Of a stretch of DNA of 64,000 nucleotides, positions 27,257-37,910 are shown one piece after another. This DNA comes from Marinobacter sp. F4218. Its GTDB lineage: Bacteria; Pseudomonadota; Gammaproteobacteria; Pseudomonadales; Oleiphilaceae. The DNA lies in the NCBI RefSeq assembly GCF_019443085.1, contig NZ_JAHZIL010000003.1, positions 2,108,001-2,172,000 on the forward strand, written 5' to 3'. The position numbers were made by a program, and so were the translations under genes. The notes below the pieces were generated by a model. The model was not told the origin of the DNA, did no database searches, and saw nothing but the letters and a program-made list of their open reading frames with translations. Positions within the stretch are counted from its first letter, which is position 1; each line of letters begins with the position of its first letter.

Positions 27257-27548
27257 CTGGGTGGCGTTGTACACCGGTTTCTGGATCGGAATGGTGGCCA
27301 GCACCGTGTTCTTCGCCGGTCTCGCCGTGAGCGTGCGCTGGGCGCTTCGCACCGGCCGCCCCGGCCTCATTCTGCTGCCCAGTGCTGCGGCCAGGATTGC
27401 CCTGCTGCTCGGCGTGGGCTGGTGGGTTACCGGGGCAGGCGGCGACGGATGGGCGTTCGTCGGCTATGTCGCGGCCTTTTTCCTGGTGCGGCTCATCGCC
27501 ACGGGGATTGCCCGGTTGCCCCAGTCGAAGGAGGACCGATGCAACTGA
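27243..27548 (+). CDS. atpR: N-ATPase accessory membrane protein AtpR
   Basis: A 101-residue protein with three hydrophobic segments and a polar Arg pair in the second (SAAARIALLLGVGWW). Position between atpQ and atpB is the defining mark of AtpR, found only in N-ATPase operons and proposed to stabilise the c-ring or charge pathway. I take ATG 27243, overlapping atpQ by 14 bp; an upstream ATG at 27183 would run through the atpQ tail. Confidence 0.78.
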   Translation: MITVDWVALYTGFWIGMVASTVFFAGLAVSVRWALRTGRPGLILLPSAAARIALLLGVGWWVTGAGGDGWAFVGYVAAFFLVRLIATGIARLPQSKEDRCN

Positions 27549-28231
27549 CGCCGGATGAAGTCATCGTATTTACAATTGGGGGCATCGGTTTCAGCGAAAC
27601 CATTGTCTACACCTGGGTGGTCATGGCGATCCTGACCGGGACCTCGGTCCTCATTACCCGAAACCTGCGGCCTGATGTGCCGCCCAGTCGCTGGCGGACG
27701 GCGCTGGAGGTGATCGTAACGGGCATCCAGCGCCAGATCGAGGACATCTCCCGGCAGGCCTCCCGGCACGTTCTGTATTTTTCCGGAACCCTGTTCCTGT
27801 TTATCGCCACTTCGAACCTGCTGCTGGTGATCCCTGGTTTCTCGCCACCGACCGCTTCGCTATCGACGACGGCTGCCCTGGCCCTGTCGGTGTTGATTGC
27901 CGTGCCCCTGTTCGGTATCTCGAGGCAGGGCTTGGGTGGCTATCTGAAGATCTACATTCGGCCCTCGCCAATTATGCTGCCGTTCAACCTCATCAGTGAG
28001 TTCTCACGGGGTGTTTCCCTGTCCATACGCCTCTATGGAAATGTCATGAGCGGTGCGGTGATCGCGGGGATTCTGCTGGGTCTGGCGCCGTTCTTCTTTC
28101 CAGTGGTCATGGACGTGCTGGGGCTGCTGACGGGCCTGATCCAGGCATACATTTTTGCGGTCCTGGCGACCGTGTATATCTCGCTGGCGACGACCCGACC
28201 GGGCGAGCCGGTGAAAAAGGAGCGCGACTGA
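27539..28231 (+). CDS. atpB: N-ATPase subunit a
   Basis: The stator ion-channel subunit of Fo, 230 residues, about five membrane helices. The essential arginine lies in SEFSRGVSLSIRLYGNVMSG (SIRLYGN). A strong AAGGAGGA precedes ATG 27539, which lies in the end of atpR, so translation is coupled. It overlaps atpE by TGATG-type contact. Confidence 0.9.
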   Translation: MQLTPDEVIVFTIGGIGFSETIVYTWVVMAILTGTSVLITRNLRPDVPPSRWRTALEVIVTGIQRQIEDISRQASRHVLYFSGTLFLFIATSNLLLVIPGFSPPTASLSTTAALALSVLIAVPLFGISRQGLGGYLKIYIRPSPIMLPFNLISEFSRGVSLSIRLYGNVMSGAVIAGILLGLAPFFFPVVMDVLGLLTGLIQAYIFAVLATVYISLATTRPGEPVKKERD

Positions 28232-28518
28232 TGACAGATCTTGTTTGGATTGCCGTTGTTTCCATTTTCACGGCGGGGCTGACCGTGTCTTTCGGTGCCC
28301 TGGGCCCCGCGCTTGGGGAGGGCAGGGCGGCCGCGGCCGCGCTGAACGCGATTGCCCAGCAGCCGGATTCGGCCTCGGCGCTGTCGCGGACTCTGTTTGT
28401 CTCCCTCGCGATGATTGAATCGACCGCCATTTACTGTTTCGTCGTTGCCATGATCGTGCTGTTCGCCAACCCCTTCTGGGACACGATCCTGCAGGCAACC
28501 ACGGCGGCCGCGGGCTAA
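28231..28518 (+). CDS. atpE: N-ATPase subunit c
   Basis: The rotor-ring proteolipid, 95 residues in two helices. Helix 2 has MIESTAIY with the ion-binding Glu63, Ser64, Thr65 and Tyr68; helix 1 has GPALGEG with a second carboxylate, Glu30, where Na+-type rings usually carry Gln. Two carboxylates are typical of N-type c subunits. The E-S-T-Y set fits Na+ binding, but N-type rings that move protons are known, so the ion is open. ATG 28231 shares a base with the atpB stop. Confidence 0.9.
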   Translation: MTDLVWIAVVSIFTAGLTVSFGALGPALGEGRAAAAALNAIAQQPDSASALSRTLFVSLAMIESTAIYCFVVAMIVLFANPFWDTILQATTAAAG

Positions 28519-28521
28519 ACC

Positions 28522-29283
28522 ATGTCGATTGACTGGATTACGGTCATTGCCCAGATTGCCAATTTTCTGGTTCTGGTCTGGTTGCTCAAACGATTTCTCT
28601 ACAAGCCGATTCTCAATGGCATCGACGCTCGTGAAGCCGAGATTGCTGAACGAATGGGCGAGGCGGAGCGGGCCAGGGCGAAGGCGGCAGCGGCCGAGGC
28701 GGACTTTGTTGCCCGCAAACAGGAACTGCTGGCGGAGGACGCGGCCATCGTTGACGCCGCCCATGAGGAGGCAGAGCGCCAGCGTGACGCCCTGCTGGCG
28801 GAAGCGCACCAGAAGCTTGAGCATGAACAGAAGGACTGGCAGAGGCACCTGCAACGGGAGCAGCAGAAATTCACCGCAGAGCTGTATCGGGCCGGGGCAG
28901 ATACCCTGTATCAGCTGGTACGCAAGGCGCTTCGCGATCTGGCGGACGAACAGCTCGAAGAACGCATTGCCCTGCATGTGACCGCCAAACTCGAGCCCAT
29001 GGCGCCGGACTTGCTCGTCGCCGCCGGCACCGCGGAGGAAGCCATTGTCAGCACCCACATTCCGCTGTCGGAGGGCGCCCGGGCCACCCTGAATCGGGAG
29101 TTGGCGGCGCTGATTCCCGACGTTCCGCTCCGTTTTCTGGTGGACGAAGACCAGGCTCCCGGCCTGGTGCTCCGTATCGGCAGTGCCCAGGTGGCCTGGA
29201 CCGTGGACAGCTACACCGAGGAACTGATCGGGCTGTTAACCGAACGGCTGGCCACAGGCGCCTTGGGTCGGGGGGGCGAGTGA
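28522..29283 (+). CDS. atpF: N-ATPase subunit b with delta-like C-terminal part
   Basis: The peripheral stalk, 253 residues against about 156 for ordinary b. One N-terminal membrane helix ([20 protein letters not shown]), a long charged coiled coil (about 40-145), then a folded C-terminal region. N-ATPase operons have no separate delta gene, and none is present here; the extended C-terminus takes that role, in line with other N-type b subunits. Three bases after the atpE stop. Confidence 0.85.
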   Translation: MSIDWITVIAQIANFLVLVWLLKRFLYKPILNGIDAREAEIAERMGEAERARAKAAAAEADFVARKQELLAEDAAIVDAAHEEAERQRDALLAEAHQKLEHEQKDWQRHLQREQQKFTAELYRAGADTLYQLVRKALRDLADEQLEERIALHVTAKLEPMAPDLLVAAGTAEEAIVSTHIPLSEGARATLNRELAALIPDVPLRFLVDEDQAPGLVLRIGSAQVAWTVDSYTEELIGLLTERLATGALGRGGE

Positions 29284-30815
29284 TGACGGATGAACCGCTC
29301 CAGCCAGGCGTAAAATCGCTGATCGATTCGTTGCTGGACAGCCCTGCGCCGTCTCCGGTGCTGGCGGAAGTTGGCAAAGTGACCGAGGTGGGCGACGGTA
29401 TTGCGCTGGTGTCGGGGCTGGACCGGGCCCTTGCCGATGAGTTGCTGGTATTTGCCTCCGGCGTCCGGGGCATGGTGCTGGACCTTGAGCCACATCGGCT
29501 CGGCGTCGTGTTACTGGGACCGGCGGACCAGATCGCCGCCGGTGAGGATGTCTGGCGCACCCACAAGGTTATCAGTGTGCCGGTGGGACCGGGGCTGATG
29601 GGGCGGGTGGTGGATGCCACCGGGCAACCCAGGGATGGCAGGAACCGGATTGAGGCGGTGGCTGATCGGCCTATTGAGGTCGCGGCGCCAGGGATTCTCT
29701 GTCGCTCGCCCATCACCCGGCCCCTGGCCACCGGCATCAAGGCCATTGATGCGGCGGTACCTGTAGGGCTGGGGCAGCGTGAACTGATCATTGGTGACCG
29801 GCAGACGGGCAAGACGTCGATTGCGCTGGACACCATCCTCAACCAGGCCAGCTCGGAGATACTCTGTATTTACTGCGCCGTAGGCCAACGGGGCGATTCC
29901 GTGGCTCGCGTGATCGAGACACTCCGGGGTAGCGGACAGCTGTCCCGGACCATCGTTGTCGCCGCGGGGGATGAGGATACCCCGGGTCTGTCGTTCGTTG
30001 CGCCTTATTCCGCCATGACCATGGCCGAGTACTTTGCCGACCAGGGCTGCGACGTGCTCGTGGTGTTCGATGATCTCACCCACCATGCCCAATCCTACCG
30101 GGAGCTGTCGCTGCTGTTGCGCCGGCCCCCCGGCCGGGAGGCGTTCCCGGGCGATATTTTCTACGTTCATGCTCGGTTGCTGGAGCGCGCCGGACAGTTT
30201 TCGCCGGAGGCCGGGGGTGGTTCGATCACCGCGCTGCCGGTGGTGGAAACCCAGGCCGAGAACCTGTCGGCGTACATTCCCACCAACCTGATCTCCATCA
30301 CCGACGGCCAGATTTACCTGTCGCCCAGGCTGGTCCGGAAGAACCAGTTTCCAGCCGTGGATCTGGGCGTGTCGGTCTCCAGGGTTGGCAGCAAGGCGCA
30401 GTACCGGGCGTTTCGGGACGTGGCCGGCAATCTGCGGGTGACCCTGTCCCAGTTCGAGGAACTGGAGGATTTCGCCCGCTTCGGTACCCGGCTCGATGAC
30501 ACGACCAGGGCGCGGCTGGTGCGCGGGGCGGCTGTGCGGGCGGCGCTTCGCCAGCCCGAGCACGCTCCGGTGCCGGCGGTGGTGCAGCTGGTGATTCTGG
30601 TTGCGGCCATGGAGGGAGTGTTCGATGACTTACCGGAAGCACGGGTGCTGGCTGCCATGGATCAGCTCCGGGCGGCGGCGACCGACGAACTCCCGGGGCT
30701 GGCAAAACAGATAGGCCAGAATCAGCCCCTGAGCGAGTCTGATCTCAGCGCAATGCTGGCACTGGCGGGTAAGGTCCTGGGGAACGAGGGTGGCGGCGAT
30801 GGCACAGACGTTTGA
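29283..30815 (+). CDS. atpA: N-ATPase alpha subunit
   Basis: The non-catalytic F1 subunit, 510 residues, Walker [12 protein letters not shown], Walker B-like VLVVFDDLT and the arginine-finger segment [13 protein letters not shown] 29283 shares its first base with the atpF stop (TGATG). It follows b and precedes gamma, the N-ATPase order. Confidence 0.92.
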   Translation: MTDEPLQPGVKSLIDSLLDSPAPSPVLAEVGKVTEVGDGIALVSGLDRALADELLVFASGVRGMVLDLEPHRLGVVLLGPADQIAAGEDVWRTHKVISVPVGPGLMGRVVDATGQPRDGRNRIEAVADRPIEVAAPGILCRSPITRPLATGIKAIDAAVPVGLGQRELIIGDRQTGKTSIALDTILNQASSEILCIYCAVGQRGDSVARVIETLRGSGQLSRTIVVAAGDEDTPGLSFVAPYSAMTMAEYFADQGCDVLVVFDDLTHHAQSYRELSLLLRRPPGREAFPGDIFYVHARLLERAGQFSPEAGGGSITALPVVETQAENLSAYIPTNLISITDGQIYLSPRLVRKNQFPAVDLGVSVSRVGSKAQYRAFRDVAGNLRVTLSQFEELEDFARFGTRLDDTTRARLVRGAAVRAALRQPEHAPVPAVVQLVILVAAMEGVFDDLPEARVLAAMDQLRAAATDELPGLAKQIGQNQPLSESDLSAMLALAGKVLGNEGGGDGTDV

Positions 30816-31698
30816 AGCCCTGTCTCACCACGACGATACCCTGACCGGTATCCGGAGCATTGTGCACACCATGAAAACCCTCTCGGCCATCAACGCGGTG
30901 CCCTATGAGCGTGCTGCGACATCCATTGAGGCCTACCACAATACGATACTGAGCGGCTTGCAGGCTTTGTTGGCGGGGACCGGACCAATTGCGCTGCCCT
31001 CGGTGGAGCCAGAGGAAAAGGTGCTGGTGGTGTTCGGGTCTGATCACGGCCTGTGTGGAAGCTATAACGAAACCGTGGCCCAGGCGGTTGTGACGGCGCC
31101 GGAGCTTCTCGCCGCGGAGCATCCTGGTTTGCGCATCCTGTGTGTGGGGGCACAGATGAACGATGCCCTGACCGGTCTGGGGATTACCTCGGAGGCCGTC
31201 CTCCTTCCGCCGGCCTCGGCCGCCGGCATCGGTCGACTGGCCAGCGATATCGTGACCCGGCTGGACACGATCGGACGTGGCGATCCCCATAACCGGCTGG
31301 TGGCCACACTGGCCTTCATGCAGCGTGCCGATCACGGCCAGCAGCGGCCAGCGGTAACCCGTCTGCTGCCGCTGGCACCGTCGCTGGTTGCGGAACTCGC
31401 TGAACGCCCGTGGGTATCCCGGTCGCTGCCCATCCACAGTCTGTCATCCGATCAGGTGTTCGCCGCTCTTTTACGCAGTCATATCTTTGCCAGTGTGTTT
31501 CGGGCCTCTGCAGAGGCCATCGTGACTGAAAACGCGGCACGACTGGCGCGAATGCAGCAGGCAGAACGATCCGTGGATGACCAGCTGGAGCAGGTCAAAG
31601 GGCAGATGCGGTCCGTTCGCCAGGAAGAAATCACCACCGAGTTGCTGGACGTCATCATCGGTTTTGAAGCCTTGCAGGGCAGGGAACGACGGTCATGA
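30799..31698 (+). CDS. atpG: N-ATPase gamma subunit
   Basis: The rotating central shaft, 299 residues, mostly helical, with the N-terminal helix [20 protein letters not shown] and C-terminal [15 protein letters not shown]. It starts inside the end of atpA (ATG 30799, 17 bp overlap) and closes the operon. The sequence is distant from housekeeping gamma subunits, as usual for this type. Confidence 0.88.
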   Translation: MAQTFEALSHHDDTLTGIRSIVHTMKTLSAINAVPYERAATSIEAYHNTILSGLQALLAGTGPIALPSVEPEEKVLVVFGSDHGLCGSYNETVAQAVVTAPELLAAEHPGLRILCVGAQMNDALTGLGITSEAVLLPPASAAGIGRLASDIVTRLDTIGRGDPHNRLVATLAFMQRADHGQQRPAVTRLLPLAPSLVAELAERPWVSRSLPIHSLSSDQVFAALLRSHIFASVFRASAEAIVTENAARLARMQQAERSVDDQLEQVKGQMRSVRQEEITTELLDVIIGFEALQGRERRS

Positions 31699-31772
31699 AC
31701 CCGGGGGTGCTCGATTCATTGGGGTCGTGGGTGTTGATGTCCGGCTCGGTGAAGGTTTTAATATGCTTTAAA

Positions 31773-31788
31773 GGTATTTGTATATACC
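31773..31788. promoter_or_regulatory. Inverted repeat upstream of the first RND operon
   Basis: GGTAT-TTGTAT-ATACC, a 5-bp perfect inverted repeat with a 6-bp spacer, in an AT-rich stretch 27 bp before the adaptor gene. A repressor operator is plausible; no regulator gene is adjacent. Confidence 0.35.
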
Positions 31789-31815
31789 ATTTAGAAATTA
31801 CGGTGGGCATTAACA

Positions 31816-32886
31816 ATGGCTAGGATTTTCATGATCACTGCGATCGGCTGGCTGCTGGCGTCGACGGCCCTGGCCCAGGATTCAGCAGAGGACACGGTGG
31901 CATCGACTCCGGTGCTGCGCCAGACGCTGGAGGAAAGAATTCAGCTCGATGGGGTGATCGAGGCCGTGCAGAAAAGCACCGTGTCCGCGCAGACCAGCGG
32001 GACGGTTGAGGCGCTGCCCTTCGACGTCGACGATTCGGTGACGGCCGGTGACCTGATCGTCCAGCTGGAGGACAGCGAACAACAGGCGCGCCTGCGTCAG
32101 GCCCAGGCGGCGCTGGATGAGGCCCGGGCCGGGGCAGAAGATGCACAGCAGACCTTCAATCGCATCTCCGCCATCCGGGAACGGGGGCTGGTATCGCGTC
32201 AGGAATTTGATCAGGCCCGGAATAACCTGGCGGCCGCCCGGGCGCGGGTTGAGCGGGCCCAGGCGGGTGTTTCCGAGGCGGAAGAACAACTGGGTTACAC
32301 CCGCATCGTTGCCCCCTATGGCGGCATTCTCACCGAGCGCCATGTGGAAATCGGTGAATCGGTGAATCCCGGTCAGCCGTTGCTGAGCGGGCTTTCCCTG
32401 GAGCAGCTGCGGGTTGTGGTGGATCTGCCTCAGAAATACGCCGACCTGGCCCGTTCCCGGCGTCAGGCGACCGTCACCCTGGCGGATGGCCGGGTGTTGG
32501 CGACCCGCGAAATGACCTTCTACCCCTATGCCGATCCGGCCACTCATACCTTCCGGTTGCGGATGCGGCTGAATGAGCCCGATGGCTCACTGTTTCCGGG
32601 CATGCTCGTGAAGGTTGGTGTCCCGGTGGGCACCCGGGAGTCCCTGTGGGTGCCGACCAGCAGCCTGATCCAGCGCAGCGAGCTCAGGGCTGTGTTCATT
32701 CTCGATGACGAGGACCGCCCCCGTTTGCGTCAGGTGCGGACGGGTGTCCGCGACGGCGATCGTCTGGAAATCCTCGCCGGCGTGGATGAGGGCGAGCGCG
32801 TGGTGGTGAACCCGGCGGCACTAGTGGGCAGTGATCGCCTGAGTCGGCCCGAGTCAGCGCAAGCCGGCGGGGAGGAAAGCCGGTGA
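31816..32886 (+). CDS. RND efflux periplasmic adaptor (first pair)
   Basis: A 356-residue membrane fusion protein with a signal peptide (cleavage after ALA). It has a lipoyl half-motif (VSAQTSGTVEALPFDVDDSV), a coiled-coil hairpin (about 95-160), the second lipoyl half (YTRIVAPYGGILTERHVEIG), and beta-barrel and membrane-proximal domains. It links the inner-membrane pump to an outer-membrane channel, which is not encoded nearby. The stop overlaps the pump start (GTGA). Substrate unknown. Confidence 0.87.
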   Translation: MARIFMITAIGWLLASTALAQDSAEDTVASTPVLRQTLEERIQLDGVIEAVQKSTVSAQTSGTVEALPFDVDDSVTAGDLIVQLEDSEQQARLRQAQAALDEARAGAEDAQQTFNRISAIRERGLVSRQEFDQARNNLAAARARVERAQAGVSEAEEQLGYTRIVAPYGGILTERHVEIGESVNPGQPLLSGLSLEQLRVVVDLPQKYADLARSRRQATVTLADGRVLATREMTFYPYADPATHTFRLRMRLNEPDGSLFPGMLVKVGVPVGTRESLWVPTSSLIQRSELRAVFILDDEDRPRLRQVRTGVRDGDRLEILAGVDEGERVVVNPAALVGSDRLSRPESAQAGGEESR

Positions 32887-35800
32887 GCGATGAACTGCCG
32901 AAGGTCGGGCCTTCCGGAGCCATTGCCCGGGTTTTTCAGGATAACAAGCTGACACCCCTGCTGGCGGCGATGGCCATCGTGCTCGGTGTGCTTGCGGTGA
33001 TCGTGACGCCGAAGGAAGAGGAGCCCCAGATTGACGTCACCATGGCCGATATCATGGTGGGTTTTCCCGGCGCCAGCGCCCGGGAGGTCGAAAGCGCCAT
33101 TGCCACGCCCGCCGAACAGGTGATGAGCGAGATCCAGGGCGTTGAGCATGTCTACTCCGTCGCGCGCCAGGGGCAGGCGGTTATCACCGTTGAGTTTGAC
33201 GTGGGCGTGGTCCGGCAGGAGGCCCTGGTGCGCCTGTACAACCAGGTGTATTCCAACCAGGACTGGTTGCCGGCGAATCTGGGGACGACGCAGCCGGTGG
33301 TCAAGCCCAAGGGCATTGACGATGTGCCGGTGATGACCCTGACCCTGTATGACCCGGCCAACGGTCACACCGGCGAGGAGCTCACCCGGCTGGCCCACAT
33401 GCTGGAAGTGGCCCTGAAGCGGGTGCCGGGCACCCGCGACATCTACACCGTGGGCGGCGTTCCCGACCGGGTCGATGTCCGGTTTGACCCGGCCTTGCTC
33501 GCCGGTTTCGGGCTCACCGTCGGCGATATCCAGAACGCCCTGCAAACGGCCAACACCAGCAGCCAGGAATCCCGTGTTACCCGCAATAACCTGTCGATAC
33601 CGGTGCAGGTTGGCACCCTGCTGGCGTCGGTGGAGGACATCCGACGATTGGTGGTCGGGATGCACAACGGCGCGGCCGTGCACCTGGAGGACGTGGCCGA
33701 GGTTCGCCGGGGCGGCACCGTGGTGGATCAGAGTGTGATGACCGGCTTTGGCCCCGGAACCCAGTCCGGTACAGACGGAAAACCCGGTGAGGTCTTCCCG
33801 GCGGTGACCCTCGCGGTGGCCAAGAAGCCCGGTGAGAACGCAATCGACATCACCACGGCCATCCAGGAACGCCTGGACATGCTCCGGAACCGGGCCCTGC
33901 CGGCGAACGTGGAGGTCCTGGTCACCCGGGACTATGGCGATACCGCTTCCCAGAAGGCTCGCAAGCTGATTACGGACCTGGTCTCGGCCACGCTGGCGGT
34001 GATGATTCTGGTGTTGGCCGCCATGGGTTGGCGGCAGGCGTTGATCGTGGGTATTGCGGTCCTGATTACCCTGCTGCTGACGCTGGTGTTCTCCTGGGCC
34101 TGGGGCTTCACCCTCAACCGGGTATCGCTGTTCGCGCTGATCTTTTCCATCGGCATCCTTGTGGATGACGGCATTGTGATCACCGAGAATATAAACCGAC
34201 GAATCCAGAACTCCCGCCGCGCGGTGAAGGACATTATTCCGGTAGCGGTGGACGAAGTCGGCACCCCCACCATCATGGCCAGCCTCACCATCATGGCGGC
34301 CCTGATCCCGATGGCCTTTGTCAGTGGCCTGATGGGACCCTACATGAGCCCGATTCCGATCAATGCCTCCGCTGGTATGGTGATTTCCCAGATCGTGGCC
34401 TTTGTGGTCGCGCCCTGGCTGGCGTTCCGGTTGCTGCGGCACAAGCAGGGGCAGGCGGCCAGGGAGGCGGCCGAAGCCTCCAGTTCCGCCGATGGCGTGA
34501 GCCCGGTGTCCCTGAAAATTTTCCGCACCCTGCTGTCGCCGTTCCTGGGCGAACATTCCTGGCGGCGACGGTCGCTGGCCCTGGGTGTCGTGCTGCTGAC
34601 CGGAGCGGCGGCCTCGCTGCCGGTATTCCAGGTGGTGATCCTGAAGATGCTGCCCTTCGACAATAAATCCGAATTGCAGATCGTCGTGGATATGCCCGAG
34701 CGTACGCCCATGGAGAAAACCCAGCAGGTCCTGCTGGAAATGGGGCATTACCTGGAGACGGTGGACGAGGTGGCCAACTGGCAGACCTATGCCGGGACCG
34801 CATCCCCGATCAACTTCAACGGACTGGTGCGCCAGTACTACCTGCGCAGCGAACCCTACCATGGGGATCTCCAGGTGAACCTGGTAGCCGAGGAGAGCCG
34901 GGAGCGGCAATCCCACGCCATTGCCCAGTCTCTGCGGGAACCCCTGACCGACATCGGCGAGCGCCACGGCGCCAAGGTGAAGATTGTCGAAGTGCCGCCC
35001 GGCCCGCCGGTGCTCTCACCGGTTGTGGCGGAAATCTATGCCGTGGATAACGAGCGACGTGCCGAACTGGCAACCCGGGTGGCCGAAGGCATGACCGGGG
35101 TGCAGGGACTCGTGGATATCGACACCACCCTCGAAGCCCCGATCCGGCAGTGGGAGGTGGTGATTGACCGGCCGCGCGCGGCGCGTCTCGGGGTGTCCCA
35201 GGCCCAGGTGGTCGGCGCGCTGCAGACGGCGCTGGGTGGCCGGGGTGTCAGCTTCCTGCACGACGATCACGCCAAGTACCCGGTGCCGATCCGGATCATC
35301 CTGGGTGAGGGCGACAAGGCCCAGCCCTCCGCGCTGTTGTCGGTGAAGGTCCGCAGCCGCGGTGGCGAGCTGGTGCCGCTGGCGAGTATTGCCGAGGTCC
35401 GCGAAGCGGACTGGATGGGGGCGATCTATCACAAGGACCTGCTGCCGGTGACCTATGTCACGGCTGACATGGCGGGGGAAATCGATTCGCCGCTGTATGG
35501 CATGTTCGCCATGGTGGACCGTCTGAAACAGGAACCGGGTGCTCCGGAGCAGTATTTCATCAGCCAGCCACCCTTGCCGGAGAAGGGCGCCCTGAAATGG
35601 GACGGTGAATGGCAGATCACCTACGAGACCTTCCGGGACATGGGCGCGGCCTACAGTGTCGGGGTGTTCATGATCTTCGTGCTGCTGGTGGCGCAGTTCC
35701 GTTCCTACGTGTTGCCCCTGGTGGTCATGGCGCCCATCCCCCTGACCCTGATCGGTATCCTGCCCGGGCACGGACTGCTGGGCCGGGAATTTACCGCCAC

Positions 35801-36113
35801 CAGTATGATCGGCATGATCGCCCTGGCGGGAATCATTGTGCGCAACTCCATTTTGCTGGTGGTGTTCATCCGGCAGTTGCTGGAGGAGGGCATCGAACTG
35901 GACGAGGCCGTGGTGCTGGCCGGAGCCGTACGAATCAAGCCCATCGCCCTGACCGCGATCTCGGCCATGGTCGGAGCCTACTTCATCCTGAACGACCCGA
36001 TTTTCAATGGCCTGGCGATTTCGCTGGTCTTCGGTTTGGCGATGTCGACCCTGCTGACGGTCGTGGTGGTACCGCTACTGTACTACACGCTGGCACGCTG
36101 CAACTGGCTGTAA
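32883..36113 (+). CDS. RND-family efflux pump (first pair)
   Basis: A 1,076-residue proton-driven RND transporter with two six-helix halves and two large periplasmic loops. TM4 keeps the Asp pair (IGILVDDGIVITENI). In TM10 the equivalent of AcrB Lys940 is Arg (GIIVRNSILLVVF), a conservative change. Start is GTG 32883, overlapping the adaptor stop. The protein is longer than AcrB (about 1,049). Drug, solvent or metal efflux are all possible; sequence alone does not tell. Confidence 0.88.
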   Translation: MSDELPKVGPSGAIARVFQDNKLTPLLAAMAIVLGVLAVIVTPKEEEPQIDVTMADIMVGFPGASAREVESAIATPAEQVMSEIQGVEHVYSVARQGQAVITVEFDVGVVRQEALVRLYNQVYSNQDWLPANLGTTQPVVKPKGIDDVPVMTLTLYDPANGHTGEELTRLAHMLEVALKRVPGTRDIYTVGGVPDRVDVRFDPALLAGFGLTVGDIQNALQTANTSSQESRVTRNNLSIPVQVGTLLASVEDIRRLVVGMHNGAAVHLEDVAEVRRGGTVVDQSVMTGFGPGTQSGTDGKPGEVFPAVTLAVAKKPGENAIDITTAIQERLDMLRNRALPANVEVLVTRDYGDTASQKARKLITDLVSATLAVMILVLAAMGWRQALIVGIAVLITLLLTLVFSWAWGFTLNRVSLFALIFSIGILVDDGIVITENINRRIQNSRRAVKDIIPVAVDEVGTPTIMASLTIMAALIPMAFVSGLMGPYMSPIPINASAGMVISQIVAFVVAPWLAFRLLRHKQGQAAREAAEASSSADGVSPVSLKIFRTLLSPFLGEHSWRRRSLALGVVLLTGAAASLPVFQVVILKMLPFDNKSELQIVVDMPERTPMEKTQQVLLEMGHYLETVDEVANWQTYAGTASPINFNGLVRQYYLRSEPYHGDLQVNLVAEESRERQSHAIAQSLREPLTDIGERHGAKVKIVEVPPGPPVLSPVVAEIYAVDNERRAELATRVAEGMTGVQGLVDIDTTLEAPIRQWEVVIDRPRAARLGVSQAQVVGALQTALGGRGVSFLHDDHAKYPVPIRIILGEGDKAQPSALLSVKVRSRGGELVPLASIAEVREADWMGAIYHKDLLPVTYVTADMAGEIDSPLYGMFAMVDRLKQEPGAPEQYFISQPPLPEKGALKWDGEWQITYETFRDMGAAYSVGVFMIFVLLVAQFRSYVLPLVVMAPIPLTLIGILPGHGLLGREFTATSMIGMIALAGIIVRNSILLVVFIRQLLEEGIELDEAVVLAGAVRIKPIALTAISAMVGAYFILNDPIFNGLAISLVFGLAMSTLLTVVVVPLLYYTLARCNWL

Positions 36114-36140
36114 CCAAAGGTGTTTCGTCGGAGGCCCGGG

Positions 36141-36584
36141 CTAGCGGGTGGGCCAGTAGCGCTGCATTTCCACGAACAGGAACGAGGCGCTCCAGGTGAT
36201 CAGTACCAGGCCGGTCAGTGCTTCGATGCCGGTGAGGTATCGAAGGTGGCCCAAAGCTTCAATGTCGCCGTATCCGAGGGTGGTGAACGTCGTGAACGAG
36301 AAGTAGGCGCAATCCAGCAGGCTGCCGCTGAAATTGCCAACCAGCTCGCCCCAGCCCTCACCGTGGTGCAGCCCGTAGTAGGCTGCGGCGAAAATCCAGA
36401 CCTGGACCGTGTGCGCCACGAGGATGCCGAAAACAGCAACAATCATGCGGAAGTGGTGGCTTTGCCGCATGCTGGAGAGCAGCCCACTCAGGCGAATCAG
36501 CGATTCGTGGTGGATGAGAACGACGGCCGCCACAATCAGGGCGTTGATGACGGTAACGTTGATCAGGACGACATGCTCGTTCAT
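36141..36584 (-). CDS. Two-helix potassium channel family protein
   Basis: A 147-residue protein with three or four hydrophobic segments and the pore signature TTLGYGD at 101-107, so it should select K+. No cytoplasmic RCK domain is attached. ATG 36584 is used; TTG 36590 has a better-spaced GGAG and is possible. It is the only minus-strand gene between two RND operons and is probably expressed alone. Convergent with the first pump gene with 27 bp between stops. Confidence 0.78.
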   Translation of the reverse strand: MNEHVVLINVTVINALIVAAVVLIHHESLIRLSGLLSSMRQSHHFRMIVAVFGILVAHTVQVWIFAAAYYGLHHGEGWGELVGNFSGSLLDCAYFSFTTFTTLGYGDIEALGHLRYLTGIEALTGLVLITWSASFLFVEMQRYWPTR

Positions 36585-36668
36585 GGCCAACTGTGGTTTT
36601 CTCCGGTTGTGTAGTAGATTTACGCCCTAACAGGATGGGTTCCATTCACCTTAGCTGGCCACGAAGTA

Positions 36669-37910
36669 ATGTCCAAACGACTCTTTCCCCTGCTGATTCT
36701 TGCTGTTGGCGTCCTCGGTTTCCTGGTCCTCAAGATGACCCGGCCGGAGCCGGCGGAAGTGAGTGCCACCGAGCGCAGCTGGCGTGTTAATGTTCAGACC
36801 ATCGAGCCGGGGACCCACACACCGCTGCTGCCACTATACGGTCAGGTGGTAGCACCTGAACAGCTCACTGTCACGGCCACTCTGGCCGGCCGCATCGGCA
36901 CACGCCCGGTGTCCGAAGGGGAGCGGGTAAAGGCTGGAGACCTGCTGGTGGCTCTGGACGACGCGGACATCGGCCCGGTGGTGAGCCAGGCCGAGGCCCA
37001 GGTGGCAGACCTGCAGGCCCAACTGCAGGCCGAGGCGGTGCGCTATCGCAACGATCAGTCGGCCATTCGCAGCGAGCTGGCCATCCGGGACAACGCCCGG
37101 CGACAGCTGGAGCGCACCGAGTCACTGGTCAAACGTAATCTGGCTTCCCAGGAAAATCTGGAAGCGGTCACCGATGCCCTGGCCCGGGCTGAACTGACCG
37201 TCAAAACCCGTCAACGTGCCATTGAGGAACACCCCGCCCGGTTGCAGAGCCTTGAGGCAAAACTGGCTCAGGCTGAGGCCAATCTGGCCATCATCCGGCG
37301 GGATGCGGAGCGGTCGCGGCTGGCAGCGCCCTTTGACGGCGTTGTCACGGACGTACAGGTTGCACCCGGGGATCAGGTCGCCCGTAATGCCCCGCTGCTG
37401 TCGTTGTACCCGGATCGTGGGCTGGAATTGAGGGCCCAGGTACCCGCCGTGTTTCGCGCGGAGTTGCTGGAGGCCCTGGATCGGAGCGAAACCCTGATCG
37501 CGTCCAGCGAAGACGGCGCCCACCGATTTCAATTGTCCCGGTTTGCCGGCACGGCTGACCCGGCCGGGACCGAAGCCATTCTCTCGCTGCTGGGCCCCGG
37601 TGCCGGTCTGCGGCCGGGTGAATTGCTGCCGGTCCGGCTGGAGCGGCCCGAACGCGACCAGACGGTTGCCATTCCCTTCAGCGCTCTTTATGGGGCCGAT
37701 GCCGTCTATCTGATGAACCGCGATAACCGGATGGAACGCGCGGTGGTTCAGCGCATCGGTGAGGCCCGGGCCGAGAATGGCGAACGCTGGCTGCTCGTTG
37801 CCGGTGATGCTCTGGAGCCGGGCGCGCGCCTGATCACCACGCACCTTCCCAACGCGGTGACGGGTCTGAAAGTGGAGCTGGCGGAGAGTCGGGAGGAGTC
37901 CTCGCCATGA
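36669..37910 (+). CDS. RND efflux periplasmic adaptor (second pair)
   Basis: A 413-residue adaptor anchored by an uncleaved N-terminal helix (LFPLLILAVGVLGFLVLKM). Two lipoyl halves (TVTATLAGRIGTRPVSEGE and AAPFDGVVTDVQVAPGDQV) bracket a long coiled coil (about 115-210). It partners the pump starting at 37907, with which it shares an ATGA junction. No outer-membrane factor gene is adjacent. Confidence 0.86.
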   Translation: MSKRLFPLLILAVGVLGFLVLKMTRPEPAEVSATERSWRVNVQTIEPGTHTPLLPLYGQVVAPEQLTVTATLAGRIGTRPVSEGERVKAGDLLVALDDADIGPVVSQAEAQVADLQAQLQAEAVRYRNDQSAIRSELAIRDNARRQLERTESLVKRNLASQENLEAVTDALARAELTVKTRQRAIEEHPARLQSLEAKLAQAEANLAIIRRDAERSRLAAPFDGVVTDVQVAPGDQVARNAPLLSLYPDRGLELRAQVPAVFRAELLEALDRSETLIASSEDGAHRFQLSRFAGTADPAGTEAILSLLGPGAGLRPGELLPVRLERPERDQTVAIPFSALYGADAVYLMNRDNRMERAVVQRIGEARAENGERWLLVAGDALEPGARLITTHLPNAVTGLKVELAESREESSP

